Assembly: GCF_019112545.1 (NCBI RefSeq)
Contig: NW_025064902.1
Span: 542,623 to 606,622 of the forward strand
Length of the DNA: 64,000 nt
From: Guyanagaster necrorhizus
Taxonomy: Eukaryota > Basidiomycota > Agaricomycetes > Agaricales > Physalacriaceae
Reading direction: 5' to 3'
In this document: positions 35,437 through 47,810 of the stretch, piece by piece
How positions within the stretch are numbered: position 1 is the stretch's first letter
Layout of the letters: each line of letters opens with the position of its first letter
The notes under the pieces: model-generated
Told to the model about the DNA's origin: nothing
The model's input: the letters and a program-made list of their open reading frames with translations, nothing else
The model's database searches: none
Program-made: the position numbers and the translations under genes

Positions 35437-37839
35437 GATCACGGAGGAGTATGAGGAGTGGGGAGACAAACTCTAAGTGCCTGATAACAGCTCCCTTTAT
35501 ATTTGAATACACGCGGGAGCGTACTAGGCTCATTATGACTCCTACTTGATAGGAAAGGGTTCAATGCGGTGCATCATTATGATTAGGAGAAACCTACAAT
35601 TACGTCCGAATGACATGAATCAGATAGTGCCGCTTTGTCCAATGGCAAGACTCAAAGAGAGCGCTTAGCTCTCGTCAAGTGATGATCGAATTACAGAATG
35701 TTAGTGATCGATGTCATATGGGACTGTGCTCATCCCGAGAAGGCCTCATATCATGTCTTCCGCGCTTACATATGAGGATGTCGAAGCCCAGATGCACGGG
35801 GTGGAGACGTGTACTGATAGCTCCAGAAGAACAGCCAATATCTTCCGGCTAGTTTTCCTGCAGAAGAGATGAGAATGTGGATATTTTGCCTGGCAGAAAC
35901 CACTCATGTACAATCACCAAAGGAGAATTCCCTTGAGTCGTGCCCAAGGGAAGGATAATCGGAAAAGATCATAATCAATGCCCCCAAGTGAGATGCATAT
36001 CATAGGGCCAGGCAAGTAGCGGTTGCTACTCAAAAATGGCGATGTTTCTCCGAACCTGGCGCTAGGTTTATTACATTCAGCATCATCTCGCCGCCAAAAA
36101 AAATTTCGCTTCTGACTGTTCCGTAACGCCTAGTTAGAGCCATTGACTAGCAAAGGCTTCAGATGGGACAACGCGATCCATTTTGTAAGACGTACATGAG
36201 CTCTGCTGGCTTCCACAGAATGTTTCCTTCAGAAATCCTCTCCTTGACAGTAAGCTATTGGTGTCAAAAGGCGATCAGAATCTCTCTCTTCACAATGTCG
36301 ACGAGAATGTCGATTAGAACGACGGTGTCTATCCTCACTCAGGAGTTCTCAAATGTGCAATTTCTCCTACCATTACAGCATACGAGTGCAAGTCGAACTC
36401 TGCGCGTAATGACACGTTGTCGATAGCCAGAACGTTCGTAGTGGTGGTTATTGGTGGTACAGAAAAAGAAGGAAAGGCATTTCGGCAGCTACCGGTGAAG
36501 GGAAGTCATCGGCATATCGGGTCCGTCCCGATCTGCCCCTTTCCATCCACCATTTTCTCCCTTAGCTGACGCCTAAAGATGCTGCAGTCTTATATATTCC
36601 TTTTCACGCTGAATAATATTCTTGTATTACTGTCTAACAGTTCGGTCAAGAGGCAGGGGCCCTCCTGACTCAGGTATCTGACTATCAATGGATGCCTTAT
36701 CTAATTCCGGTATCCTAGGGGCGACTGTTTGACGCAGAAATCTGCCGTGGCTTGCTCTGCCCTGAAATTGAACATCATGGATGGAAATTGGAGTAGCTAT
36801 CGGATGACGAGGCTGCTTCCTCGCTTTCTTTGATGAATTCTCGCTTTTACTGTATCTGTCTTTGATACTTACTTCTGGCGGACATCCCGAAACAAGACAA
36901 AGGGTACTCACGATGGTGCGGTTCTGCGTATTTGGTATTCCTAACGAGCGCAAGTACCTCTGAACTATTAATATATTGACGGCTCCCACGATGGGTGTCA
37001 CCTCCCGTTGATCTGAGCGTCTATTGTGACGTTCCAGGGTTCTTCGACCAGTGATTGACCTTCTTTCGGCACCTTGTCCTCTAATCCATGGAGCCAAGGC
37101 ACGTATGTTGCACCGTTAGATGAGTGCGACGTTCGCTAATCCACCATGCCAGACTGTTGAATAGAAAGGAGACTAACGGTTGCTCACCTTGTTACCAACT
37201 CTCCACCGAGCGAATGTATACCTTCAACAATGTCATTTAGACCCAGACGGGATGCACAAATCATTTCACAGCCTTCCACAGTTCTTACCAGGAGCATGTA
37301 TCGGAAGACGTGTCTCAAACCCCGCATACCCCTTTCAACGTAACCAGATTCTGAGAATAGCTCCCGCTGAATTACCGGCATCGCGACTTTTGAGACTGAC
37401 GCGCGCTTCTGCCACCTCTAAACCTTCCGCGGATGCTTATGTGCTTCCTTCTGGATATCGCCTTTGACAGATACTCACAATAGCCCGCCGGAGCGCTTGA
37501 CTCAGGATGCTCGCTGTTCTTTTCGGATATGAATGCCTCAGGTGCTTTGAGATTGGGTGTCAAGTACGAAATCCTCGCCATACATACAAGTAAAGCCATT
37601 CCTCCACACAGTGCTCCCAAACAACAGCTCGAACTGACTACAGATTTCACAGAAGGAAGAGCTAGTATCAGGTTGGCATGAAGGGAGACTTGGAAGTCAT
37701 TGTAAGCCCTCAGATATCTGGTATCCTGAGTCCTCGTGGGCACGGTGCTTCCAACACGTAATGGTTTGATCAAAGGCGACTCTCCCCAGGTAAGGTTATG
37801 ATAATTTATATGAATTTAAATAAATGCAAGGCCCTCAAC
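35437..37839. other. Intergenic stretch, no gene recognised
   Basis: Frames up to 156 codons occur on the minus strand (36627-37097, 37372-37773), one of them with a hydrophobic segment (CLGALCGGMALLVCMARI), but they have no family resemblance that I can state. They might be 3' parts of the kinase-like relic next to them. Confidence 0.4.
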
Positions 37840-38420
37840 ATACATATATCCTGGTTCGGCTGAATGACCCGCGGAGTGACGGTGTAGAACAATCGCATAT
37901 AGTGCTGGCAAATAACAGCAGCATAAGGTCCAGATGCGTGCAGTCGTGATTTCATTCAACGAGTTACAAAGCTTTTCGAAGAACGTTATGCCCTCGCTAA
38001 TAGTAGGCCGCAGAGAAGGGTCAAGCTTCGACTCGAGCCATGTCATCGATAAGTGGCAGAGGAAAGTGCAAAGGCGGATGATCATGCTAGCGGTCCGAAT
38101 CCATCAAGAGACGACAACAAAGGGCATGGGAGAAAGCTCACTATTTCGAAGTCTTTCGAATTATATTGCCCTTACAATAAACGTCCAGAGGAAACGGATT
38201 GATCTTGGTGTCGGGGTTCGCATGGATCTCGATAAACTCTGGTGCTGACCTGTCGCCTGCGGCAACGGATGCGTCGAAGGGGAGCTTTTGCCGGTCATAA
38301 CGTCGGAAAGATCCAAAGTCAGTGAGATAATATCGAGGCCAGGACTTGGTACGAGTAATTGGGCTCGCAAAAAAGTGAATTTTGCGTTCATGTAGGGGCA
38401 AACAGGATGAAAGCCTTTTG
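37840..38420 (-). pseudogene. Protein-kinase-like relic (C-terminal lobe)
   Basis: The minus strand reads RYYLTDFGSFRRYD, then SAPEFIEIH and PFPLDVYCKGNIIR, and after a gap SKLDPSLRPTISEGITFFEK. These correspond to the DFG segment, the APE motif, helix F and the RP..E. segment of the C-lobe in a kinase-like family common in Agaricomycetes. Upstream a matching piece (FHPVCPYMN) is in another frame, so one frameshift is needed. The catalytic loop with HRD and the whole N-lobe are missing. It is therefore a fragment, not an enzyme. Confidence 0.55.
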
Positions 38421-38465
38421 GATATAGTCTACTCAGTCGAGAGAATGAGAGCGGTGTGTAATGAG

Positions 38466-39538
38466 TCAGAAAGGTAGGGGCGGGGGCAAAGGAAACCGGC
38501 TGTTTGTGGCAGAGCTTTCACCAGTGGTAGATGAGCTCAGCGTCGGTGAAGGGAGTTGTTGAGTGTGTTTGATGCCGCTGGTGTCGCGCGCCTCCTTCTG
38601 CAGAGAGGAAAGCTTTGGATGATGTTGAAGTTGTTTTGGGGCACGATACCATTGCGGGAGGGGGGGAGAAGGATCACATGGGGGTTGTGATTCGTCTTCG
38701 TGGAATGCTGAAGGTGGTATTGTGATTGATATCGGTAGCGTCGATGTTCGTGGTGGAGGGGCAGTCGGAGGGAGCAGAAATCTGTCGGTGGGTGGCGAGC
38801 GAGGCGGTACATCGTCAGGAGGACTGAGTGGCACCAGCGGAGGAGATACGATGTCCTTAGTGACCTTACGGCGTGGTTTGGATGGCTTGTATTGGCGGCG
38901 ATGGCTCCGTATCTTGGTAAGCGGGTGTTCGACTTGACGGTGCTCAGCGAGTTCGGCGGCATCCACGAAGCGCCGGTATGTCGGCCTACAGTCGAAGCAC
39001 ATCAAGTGCTCGACTTCGGCACTGAAATATGAGTGGTAAGTACAGCTATTATGGAGAAAGGAATATTGGAAGACTCACTGCTTCGCATGGATGTGGGCCT
39101 TTAGGTTACTCAGCTGCAGGCTGCTGAAGGGGCAAGCCACCTCAGTAATCAGACATGGGTATTTTCTGTGTCAGAACCGGCATCAGAGAAGAAGAGTGAA
39201 ATAACTCAGAGATTACTGACTCGATTTCCAAATGATTACCTTCGAGGTGCGTTTTTTCGTGCCGTTGGACGTCGTTCGCCCTTGTGAACTTCTTCTTGCA
39301 TCCCGGATGCGTGCACTGGTGCACTTTAGGGTTCTTGGCATGAACGCGCTGGAATAAAATCAAGGTAAGAAACATGTGTAAGATGGAAAATAGATCGTCT
39401 GACCGCCATTGGAGGGATCCGGAAGCAAGCGGGGGTGAGGGGAAAAGTCGGAGGGTCTTTCTGCAACAATGCAAGTTGAAGAAAGACTTTAAACTTATGT
39501 ACCTTGTGAACCAGTGCCAGATCGATATTTTCAGCCAT
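38466..39538 (-). CDS. C2H2 zinc-finger protein, possible transcription factor
   Basis: Exons read from ATG 39538: a 12-residue first exon (39503-39538), then 39240-39348 with a full finger (CTHPGCKKKFTRANDVQRHE followed by KTH). A third exon ends near 39080 with C..C and LSNLKAHIHAKH, and a last exon carries CFDCRPTYRRFVDAAELAEH plus VEH and a Pro/Ser-rich tail to 38466. Three fingers in a row with a disordered Pro-rich tail suggest a DNA-binding regulator in the nucleus. The junction between the second and third exon is out of phase by one base with the only good GTAATC donor and CAG acceptor. Either the gene carries a one-base lesion or the splice site is unusual. The start is the first ATG before the finger and may not be the true N-terminus. 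Confidence 0.6.
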
Positions 39539-41856
39539 GTTCTGCGGAAGACGCCACAAGACTGGTTGAAGAGTAATCAAGATCAGAGTCAAACAGATCC
39601 AGTCGGGAACATTGTCTTAGGGGACACGGGTGCTGATGAACCTGTATTTCCATAAAAGGATAGCACTGGAATTTTTTCGTTCCTCTTGCTATAACCCAGC
39701 CTATGGATTCCAGTATTTATGACAAAAGACAGAGCAAATCCACTATGAACGGGAAAAGAATGGGGAAAACCCAGAAGAGTGGCAACAACCTGTCGGAGAT
39801 GATCCGTTTTTGGACACAAAGTAGAGTTTCACAGCGCGTGCATGCGCCCGATTCGGCGCCCGATTCATCGATCATGACGGAATCATTCAGAGGTCGGACT
39901 ACCAAAATTTGAGGCTCGAGCGACTCGTTGACACTTTAGCCAGGTTAGTAATAAGTGGTAAAAATTAGATACTAAGACCACTTTCTGGGTCGGCGCAGAA
40001 GGAATAACCATCTCATCAGATCCTCCGCAGCAGATCGCTAATATTTCGATCTGAGTCCGACTCGATGGATGACACTGGGCATTTGAAACATGTGAATGCA
40101 CCAAAAAATTGCGGGGAGGAAGCAGGGGCTCAGTATTAAGGTAAATGTAACACTCATAAAGTTCCCGCTATCACCATTCTCTTGAAGTCGCAGAGGATTC
40201 GAGGCGTCGAGGGGAGGCAGTTGCAGGGCCGGGTGAAAGTTGATGCGAACATTGTCGACTCACGTAATCTTCCCGCCTCTTGCCTGCTTACCACAACGAT
40301 GACACTCCCGGCGGCAGTTCGGCTTATTTTCTGAGAAAGATCATCTGTCTGCTTGGTTAAATCAGATTTATGGACACATTGCAACTGCTTCTGACGTTAA
40401 ATTTGGCGCTCGATATCATCTTTCCTACTGGCATTTTGTTGACTGATATGCTCAAATTTTTCGTGATTTCGTTTAGCGTCTCCCCATGCTTCTGGTACTT
40501 CACTGGACCGTAATGCCGGTCTGATTAGAGCACTAATTTGACGCGAATGGTCAGCATGTCTACGGGACATTATTCCGAGTTCATACTATATTATAGTCAG
40601 CCTAAAGATGTGTAACATTAATCACCAAGTACTTTGCAACTGCAGGCTACGACGACTATTTTTCTGACCGTGATTTTCCTTTCCAGCATAGTTTCAAGAC
40701 CAATGTGAAGGGCCCGGAACCCGGAAGTTGTTTTTCCATGTCCAGAGAAGTGAAAAAAAGGACGAGAACTGGCCAAAATATCACGAAAGTGATATGTTTG
40801 TCAGGGCCATTCTTTCTGTGCTGGGTGAGCACTGAACAAGTCGAGCAGATTCAAATCGAGGGCGCATTTGGCTCACGTGAGCTTTAGGGCAGGACGACGA
40901 AAATTTCAATTACTCCTAAGTATTCTCTCTCTTCTTCCTTCCGCAACCTCCTGCTTGGCCCTGGTAGTACATCAACATTTTCCCTCCGTAGGCATATACA
41001 GAATGATGTTTATTGTTAAATCTGATGATTTTTTCGCTAGAGTGTACCACGTCGGACGAGAGTCCGGTTCATAGCCTCCCGCCAGAACTGCAGTAAGACT
41101 AATGCATTTGGTTGGTTTGCTGGCAACCGACATGTCGTTTTCTTTCGGCAGGAGATGTCCTGAATGAGCAACGTTGATTTCTACTGCGAGAAAGCTGGTC
41201 TGACATCCTTCTTGGAATGAAATCATGTAGCGTGTTCCTCTCACTTCTGTATGTTTGATGAAGAAGTGCTGCAATGAGCGTAATATATATATTCTTTGAG
41301 TTCTCCATCTGGTACTGTAGAACTTCAAGGGCGTTATCCATCACGTCACTCAAACCATCGTAAGTCGAAGTCAATCAGTGGCAATATCATTGCGGTGCTA
41401 TACACCCCCAGGACCTCGGGTGTTTGTTTGTTATCCGGAAAAGTATGCCTCAGAGTAAAGAATATGATACCTTATGGGGTTCCTTGACCTGAAAGCTATA
41501 CATGCCAATGGGGTGTACTGAAAGTAGAGAGTCAGAGATACAAACAAGTAAGGTAGACATAGGTGGTATTAAGTGATTAAGATGCTAAGCGATTACTGCG
41601 AAAGGGCAACGGGCATAGAAGGACATCGGTAAACAGATATACGCATATGAGGTCCATATCCATTACACTCGGAGCCTTTGCATGTCAACATTAACTTAGG
41701 TATTGAAATAGAACGTGGTGCATGAGAAGTGACTCATGAGCGTACCACGAGACGAAAGTGTGGTATTCTAAAGGATATTAAAGCACTATTAAGAGATCTC
41801 CTTTAATCTGTACTGGAAAGCTTATGTAGAATGATGAGAAGACATGGTACCAATGC
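39539..41856. other. Intergenic stretch, no gene recognised
   Basis: Overlapping 60-118 codon frames on both strands near 41000-41370 show no known motif. The rest is AT-rich with short frames only. Confidence 0.45.
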
Positions 41857-42830
41857 TCACAAATCATCAACACCATCAGCCGATCTCAGGGGGTGCCCCT
41901 CTGGAAGAATCACCACGACGTTAGTCGTTCGCCCAATCCTCTCTGCGGACAGCCTCTCCAGCATCTCCACCAATGGCATCTCCAGCATTGGCGTGAAAAT
42001 GTCAACAAAGGCTTCAACGTGCTCCACCTCATGGCTAAACAGAGGGAAACCTTGTAAGAAAGCGTATTTCATATTTAGAATAACAAGAAACGCACTGGAA
42101 TATCAGATGCTCGACCATCTGCTGAAGCGGTCCGATGATCGCTCTCGCAAGGAAGGTCCACACAGTGTGGGCAACAGAGTCAGAACCATCCTCTCTAAGA
42201 AAATGACGCGCGTTTGTAGCACCTAATAGAGTATGCTGTTAGCTATAACGTAGACCTCACACAGCGTAGCGATAAGCAGAAACGCGGTGAGGGTGCTCGA
42301 CAGACCGTATTCAATATATATAGTCCATCCCAACATAAAGGGGTATCGAGCTTGGCCGGCGGGATACGACGGAGCTCCTGCTTGCTAATCCAACATCCTC
42401 TGCTGATTCGTCGATCATCTCCCAGTCCTCTGGCCAAGATTCGATGGGCTGGATGTACAACTCCAGTGTGTCTGTCTCACGATAATGTTGAGTAAAGAGA
42501 TGCTGCACCTACGAGTCACACGTATCAGTAGATAAACCCCCGACAAGTCAAGTTGCCACAAACAAGTATCCTCCACCCACATAGCTCAAAGTGTTGGAAC
42601 CTATGCGCCGGTGATGCAGCATCGCTATTTTCAAATTCGGTTGTTATTTGTAAACGATCAAGTTGTCCAAGTCCCTCCATCGCGCGCGATTCCCTCATCA
42701 CTGGAGTATGGCATTTCTCAAGTATGTAGCAACCCAACCAATATTTTTGAGTGCGTTCTCTCAGAGAAAAAAATAGAACGTACACCGAGAAGTTCAGGGA
42801 GAATGCAATGGAGACATGTTTATACAACGT
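41857..42830 (-). CDS. Uncharacterised protein, tentative multi-exon model
   Basis: Minus-strand pieces in order are MEGLGQLDRLQITTEFEN (near 42720), VQHLFTQHYRETDTLELYIQ and PIESWPEDWEMIDE (42410-42510), ATNARHFLREDGSDSVAH and FLARAIIGPLQQMVEHLIFQ (42100-42225), and HEVEHVEAFVDIFTPMLEMP through LPEGHPLRSADGVDDL to the stop at 41857. Between the last three pieces GT..AG borders are present (for example acceptor CTATTAG near 42227). I do not recognise a domain. The piecewise acidic, soluble character suggests a cytosolic protein. Start and first introns are uncertain, and the gene could be broken. Confidence 0.4.
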
Positions 42831-42898
42831 AATAAATGCAGCATAAGTGAAAACCCGAACTATAACGTAGAAAATGACAAATTTCAGCCAGGAAAGCA

Positions 42899-43513
42899 TC
42901 AGTCTGGCAAATTCCCCCTCATCATCTGGATGGCGATCTCCCTTTCGCCTTTCAATCTCTCAAGGACATCGTCGACCACTACAATGAATTCAATCAGCCC
43001 GCCGTTGAAAGAGTAAATGTGTTGGAAGATTCGCACCATCTAGGAACTGACGGCGCTGCCCCCCCCAAATTGGCCAAGTCGCTTTTTCCTCCTCTTTAAA
43101 TTCCTCCCCAAATATCTGGAACGCCTCCAACACATTCACCCACTCTTTTGTGACAGGATCAACCAGATACTCGGGGTACACCCAGTCTGAAACAGGATAC
43201 TTGTTCGTCTCTTGCCACTGTTCCACTACCCATTAAAGTAAGCACCGTCTGCTTGATATCGTGGAAGCTACTCACCAAAATACACCAGGCGACACACTTT
43301 GGCAAAATACATTTGCGGAGACTCTTTGGGAGCCCCGGGAAGGGCTACAATGGTGGCAGAGGAAGACGAACTGGACATGGAGGGTATCGGAGAGGGAGCC
43401 TGCACCGCCACCGGTCGCATCTGAGGAGGAATGACACTGTACACGATGGGGTTCCCATTGCAGTCGTAGCCATGAGTCACCGGATAACAGTAAACTTGGC
43501 CGTAAGGGTTCAT
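42899..43513 (-). CDS. Uncharacterised protein with Pro/Ser-rich N-terminus, frameshift near its third segment
   Basis: Exon 1 (43276-43513) begins MNPYGQVYCYPVTHGYDCNG and is Pro/Ser/Val-rich. A GTGAGT..TAG intron leads to exon 2 (from 43225) with VEQWQETNKYPVSDWVYPEY and WPIWGGQRRQFLD. The next coding piece, VRIFQHIYSFNGGLIEFIVV to GNLPD and stop at 42899, follows directly but in a frame shifted by one base near 43037. Without the shift the frame ends 14 residues later. No domain is recognised. Either the gene is lightly broken or a base was miscalled at the run of C at 43061-43067 or close by. Confidence 0.5.
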
Positions 43514-43659
43514 GTTGAAGAGCGAATCCTTTGTGCGGGCAAGGGGAAGATGATCTCAAGCAGTTACGCATCCTAGTTTTTATATGTAGACAGTGAGGGC
43601 CCCTCTGAGACAATGAAGCTTCTCTTGATTGTGACTTGAAATGGTGTCCAGAAAAAATT

Positions 43660-44463
43660 TGTCATCAAAGACACTTTGAATGGTAATAGATCGTCCATTC
43701 TTCCTCTTAGACACCGACTTACATATGTGCCACCTTTAGAGACGATTCATGAGGCCGTGACTTTGGTGGTACCAAGTGCGAACAGCCACCCTTGTACAAA
43801 GACACGATTGTATTGATCCAAGCCATATTCTCCATAATGTGCTCCTCAAAGCTGCTTCTCCATCCAGATCACTTTCTCCAAAGCCACGGAATGCTTGCTC
43901 CCCTCAAAATTATCTGTCCCATAACCAAAATTCTTCGCTACGACCGTCTTGAACTCAGCAAGTGGCGCAAGCTTCCTTACCGCCCAATCCGCATGGGCGA
44001 TATCCGTCTGCAATTTCAGCGCCTCGTCCATATTACCCTGCTTGAAAAGATCATGCAGCTTCACATGCAGCTTGGGGGTTATATTCGGTGACGCTGACAT
44101 CGTCCCAGCGCATCCAGATGTCATACCGTGGAGCATGCAATCCGTCATCGACGTGTATATCCCAAATTCGGACGGAGAGAAAACCGATGTGAGCTTGTAT
44201 AGCTTACCCATTTCACCGCAAGCGCGCTTTACGCCTACGATCTTTGGGTGCTCCGCAAGATCCGCGATCACGTCTGAGTCGAGGTTCAGCCCGTTCGTGA
44301 CCGTTGGGAAATTGTAGATGATGATGGGAATGGGCGAATCATCTGCGATCTACAGAGGACACGATTTCGGTGTGAGTATTTTAAAGTGACATCGACTGAT
44401 AGAAGAATAAGGTCCACCCACCTCGCGATATGAAGCGATAGCAGATTCAGGTGTGATCTTCAG
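43660..44463. repeat. Direct repeat of the DapA-family gene 3' part, truncated copy
   Basis: This stretch matches 55093-55935 in the same orientation at high identity, including about 185 bases downstream of the stop codon. Compared with the full gene it lacks 36 bases (12 codons) near 43908. It ends abruptly at 44463 within the second exon. Confidence 0.85.
43846..44463 (-). pseudogene. DapA-family aldolase/lyase, truncated duplicate
   Basis: The minus strand carries the whole third exon (VIADLAEHPKIVGVKRACGE onward, ending KVIWMEKQL) plus the last dozen codons of exon 2 (KITPESAIASYRE), with the intron between them. The Schiff-base Lys in IVGVK and the YNFP Tyr are kept, but the N-terminal third of the barrel is missing and 12 codons near the end are deleted in frame. 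Sequence upstream of the break at 44463 is unrelated. It cannot fold as a TIM barrel and is a dead copy of the gene at 55280-56338. Confidence 0.85.
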
Positions 44464-45000
44464 AATCAGTTTTAACAGAAGAATATAGGTAAGATCTATG
44501 AACGAGCCTGAGTGAGTAAGTATCAAACACAGTAAGGTATATGTACCTCAGTCGGGCACAGCGAAGGTGAAATGACTGAGGTACCTGGGTAACGACGGCT
44601 GGACTATGTAGTGATCGAGAAAAGACGGGAGGTAAGTAAGTATATATATAGTAAGATTGAAGAAAAGATAACGGGTGGTTCTCTTCAGTCTCTGTGGTCA
44701 AGTCTTCTTCGCAATGCCTTGCTCCTAGTCTCAACACAATCATTCGCTCGATAAAGCATTGTCACATTACTGTATTAAATCATTACATGTTGGTGGTTAA
44801 TAATATAGCACTCTACGTCTAGAAATACAAACAAAGCGGGTTAACTAGTGATATAGCTCTATATGACTCTCCGTTCTATAGGGTACGTTCCAAGTCGTAA
44901 TAAATTCTTGCCATTTGGCACGCTTTTGCTCATTTCAGAGCGCGAAGACAGCAGCGAAAGCTGACGAAAATGGTGGAAGGCGTTGAGAGGCGAGCCCTGT
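44464..45000. other. Intergenic stretch at the break of the truncated duplicate
   Basis: AT-rich with a TATATATATA stretch near 44641 and repeated GAGTGAGTAAGTAT / GGTAAGTAAGTATA motifs. It might be a piece of a mobile element that caused the truncation, but I found no terminal repeats or coding capacity. Confidence 0.35.
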
Positions 45001-46981
45001 TTATGGGCTGGCTGCGTAAGCCGAACGTCGCCTCAAGACGTGGCCCCATTTCCACAGAGACTAGAACGAAAAATTTCAGCCTGCAGAACGACATGTACAT
45101 AGATAGGACATACCCAAAACACCGGCATAAGCAAGAAAGAGATGCCAGCGAGTAGGGCAGAGCCTGGGCCCAAACCAAGGTTGACGAAGAATGCACGTCC
45201 AAAGAGTGGGAAGACACTGGCGATGGCGGAGCGGAAGAAATCGTTGCCAGCGAGAACTGATGCGGCGTAGGTGGGGTACGCTGATGTGATGTATGTCAAG
45301 ATGCTCTGGAAGGTGAGGTAGATGCCAGGAAGGTAGAGCGCGGCGCCGATAATGGGAACGATCCAATGGATGCTTTCCTTCGAGGTGAATCCGAAGATGA
45401 GAACGCTGGTCGGGATGAAGATGCTTGCGATCAATCCAATCTCCAGGCGGATCTCGGGCGCAATGTCGACACCCGCTGTAGCAGCTTTGGCATATCTAGG
45501 TGCAATGTGGTATTTTTGATAGAAAACATACGCGGTGTACTAGTGAACGGTTGTCAGCACCAGTACACGAAGAAAATGAAATCACTCACTGTAATAGCGC
45601 CAGAGACGACGAATGCAAGGAAAGGCAGGCCACTGAGACCGAGATTGAAGTTGTAGATGTCGGTGAATACAAGCGGGAAGGCCTCGAACCACAGGTAAAA
45701 GATTGCGTCTGATAGGAATATCGTCAATCAGGTATTGTATCAGGTCAACATGAATATTACTCACAGACAAACCCGAGGTAGACATTTGCAAACATCAAAG
45801 CAGGCTCCTTCGCAAGAATAACGGGACGGATGAGCGCTTCCTGCATCACTGCTCTCAGAGTCTCGCCCTCTTTATCCTTCTCGCTTTGGGAGCTCAACTT
45901 CTGGTTTCCCGTTAGCTTCCTGAGCCGTTGCGCGCGCTTCAGCAAGATTGTTGGCTCGTATGTCTCGGGAAGAAGCAGCGTAAGGAAGATGAGCGCGAAA
46001 CCGGCGATCCAGAGGAGCTCGTACTGAGGCCACCTCCACCCATTGGCCTGTGCTGCGAACCCTCCGATAACTGGGCCAGTGATGGGGCCAGCCACAGCTC
46101 CGAGCGCCCAGATACCCAGCACGTATGCGTACTGGTGCATAGGGTATATGTCCCCCATAGATGCGCCTCCTGTAGCGAGCGCAGGGCTGCCAACAAATCC
46201 GGTGAGGAAGCGGAATGCCAGAACTGTGCTTATGTTTCTGGCGAACGCGACGGGTATCTGGAAGATGACGAATAGGAACAAGGTAGCCATGTAAACCGGG
46301 TTTCGACCTATTCCCGGAAGTTCTTGAAGTGGTGCCAAAAACATGGGTCCAATACCGTACGCTGGTTAAGACCGTTAGGATGGTGCGGACTGGAATGCAG
46401 ATCAACTTACCAAGAACGTAGAGCGTGAGACCGAGAGTGGCAGTGGTCTGCGAGACATTGAAGTCAGTCATCAAGCCGGGAATTGACGGCGTGTAGATAG
46501 CTGAGCCGATGTACACGCTGAAGGTCAAGAAGCTGATGCTGAACGCGACAAATGCGCGTTTTGCGGGAGACCAATTTCTGGAAATAGAATTGAGAGATAC
46601 ATTCAAACATGTTATAAATGAAACAAACCTTGGGTTCTCCTGATCATCGTCTCCATACCATCCAACTATGTAAGGATCGTCTCGAAGAGCAACATCGATC
46701 TGTTTTGCCTTCTCCGCATCGAGATCCACAGCCAACGTGGATTCCCTTGTGAGCTGTACTCCCGGCGTTGATGCACCTCTAGACTTTTCCAGGTCACCGC
46801 ATAACGTTGTCGCGTCGGAGTCCGGGGAAACGACTGTCGACGGCCTTTGAGATGCCGGAAGGAGGAAATGTGAAGGGACCTTAAAGTCGGGCCGTTGGTC
46901 TGCGTAGGGAAAGATACGACCATTTGAGATGTAGTTGATGGCCTGACCAATGGTAGAGTCACGGAAAATGTCTTGGACCAT
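45001..46981 (-). CDS. Major facilitator superfamily transporter (DHA1 type)
   Basis: Six exons (46629-46981, 46411-46577, 45765-46361, 45590-45708, 45114-45539, 45001-45060) give 573 residues with consistent phases. A long polar N-terminus (about 120 residues) precedes NWSPAKRAFVAFSISFLTFS, the start of helix 1. The family segments follow: SAIYTPSIPGLMTDFNVS, LALRFLTG-like AFRFLTGFVGSPALATGG (helix 4 region), and ALGAVAGPITGPVIGGF (helix 5, the antiporter-like motif). Later comes LPETYEPTILLKRAQRLRK, the cytoplasmic loop typical of fungal polyamine/drug:H+ antiporters. The last exon ends with a basic tail (RRRSAYAASP). It is expected in the plasma membrane; the substrate is unknown. A TATAAAAG box lies 60 bases upstream of the ATG. 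Confidence 0.9.
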
Positions 46982-47040
46982 AACGATACAAATCTAGGTG
47001 AAGGAAGGGGAGAATGATGCACTCTCCTCATCATCAGCCG

Positions 47041-47048
47041 CTTTTATA
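47041..47048 (-). promoter_or_regulatory. TATA box of the MFS gene
   Basis: The minus strand reads TATAAAAG, 60 bases before the ATG at 46981, a normal distance for a TATA element with a short leader. Confidence 0.6.
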
Positions 47049-47810
47049 GCTGAATATTTTTCCGGGCCCTGAGAAAGATGGATTATTCATCGTACTCGAG
47101 AATGGTTGGTGAGCAACAAAAAAAGATCGGTAATTCCCCTTTCGGCCGAGTTGCGTCATCACGATTGCCGTTTTCTAATGTAGGCCAAAATAGGCTAACA
47201 CCTGTCAACATGAGACAGTACAGTCTGAGTAAGCCAGGAGAGAAGTATGAGTCATTATTATTATAAACAATCAGGCTGAGGAAGGCACGTCAGAGAGTTC
47301 GGGAATACCGACCAGAGTTCTTACTGCGTTCAGCAACGGAATACTGAAGTACTGAGCGCTGTAGTCCTTACTTGCCCAGACAGGATTGCATGATTGCATT
47401 GCGGTACAGGATAACAGCAGGCATCGGGCACGTAGTGGTAGCCAGCTAAGGAAGGTGCACGGTAAGAGGAGGAAGACTGGTTGGGCCCTGGGAATCGGAA
47501 ATTTTGCCATTTCACGTGCTCACGACGCGTTGTGGGTCAAATTTGATATTCAAATATTCAGTGCTGGGGCTGACTCTTTTCCGTTGAAAAACGACATGGA
47601 AAAGGTGTTTCTCGGAACCAGAACAAAAGGTTAACTATACGTTCCCAGCCGCGAGGCTGAGGGTGTGTTTCCCTGGGTTCCAGGTGGAGAAATGTTGTTC
47701 GACTCGCCCGGGATAGCCGGACTCCAGCGGCCCCAAGATAACAAGAACATACAACGCCAGTTCAACGATTTTGCCAAATTCGATTCTTCCTTCACAGCCA
47801 TCAGTGCTTT
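47049..47810. other. Intergenic stretch between divergent genes
   Basis: Short frames only. It should hold the promoters of the MFS gene (minus) and of the F-box fragment (plus). Confidence 0.45.
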
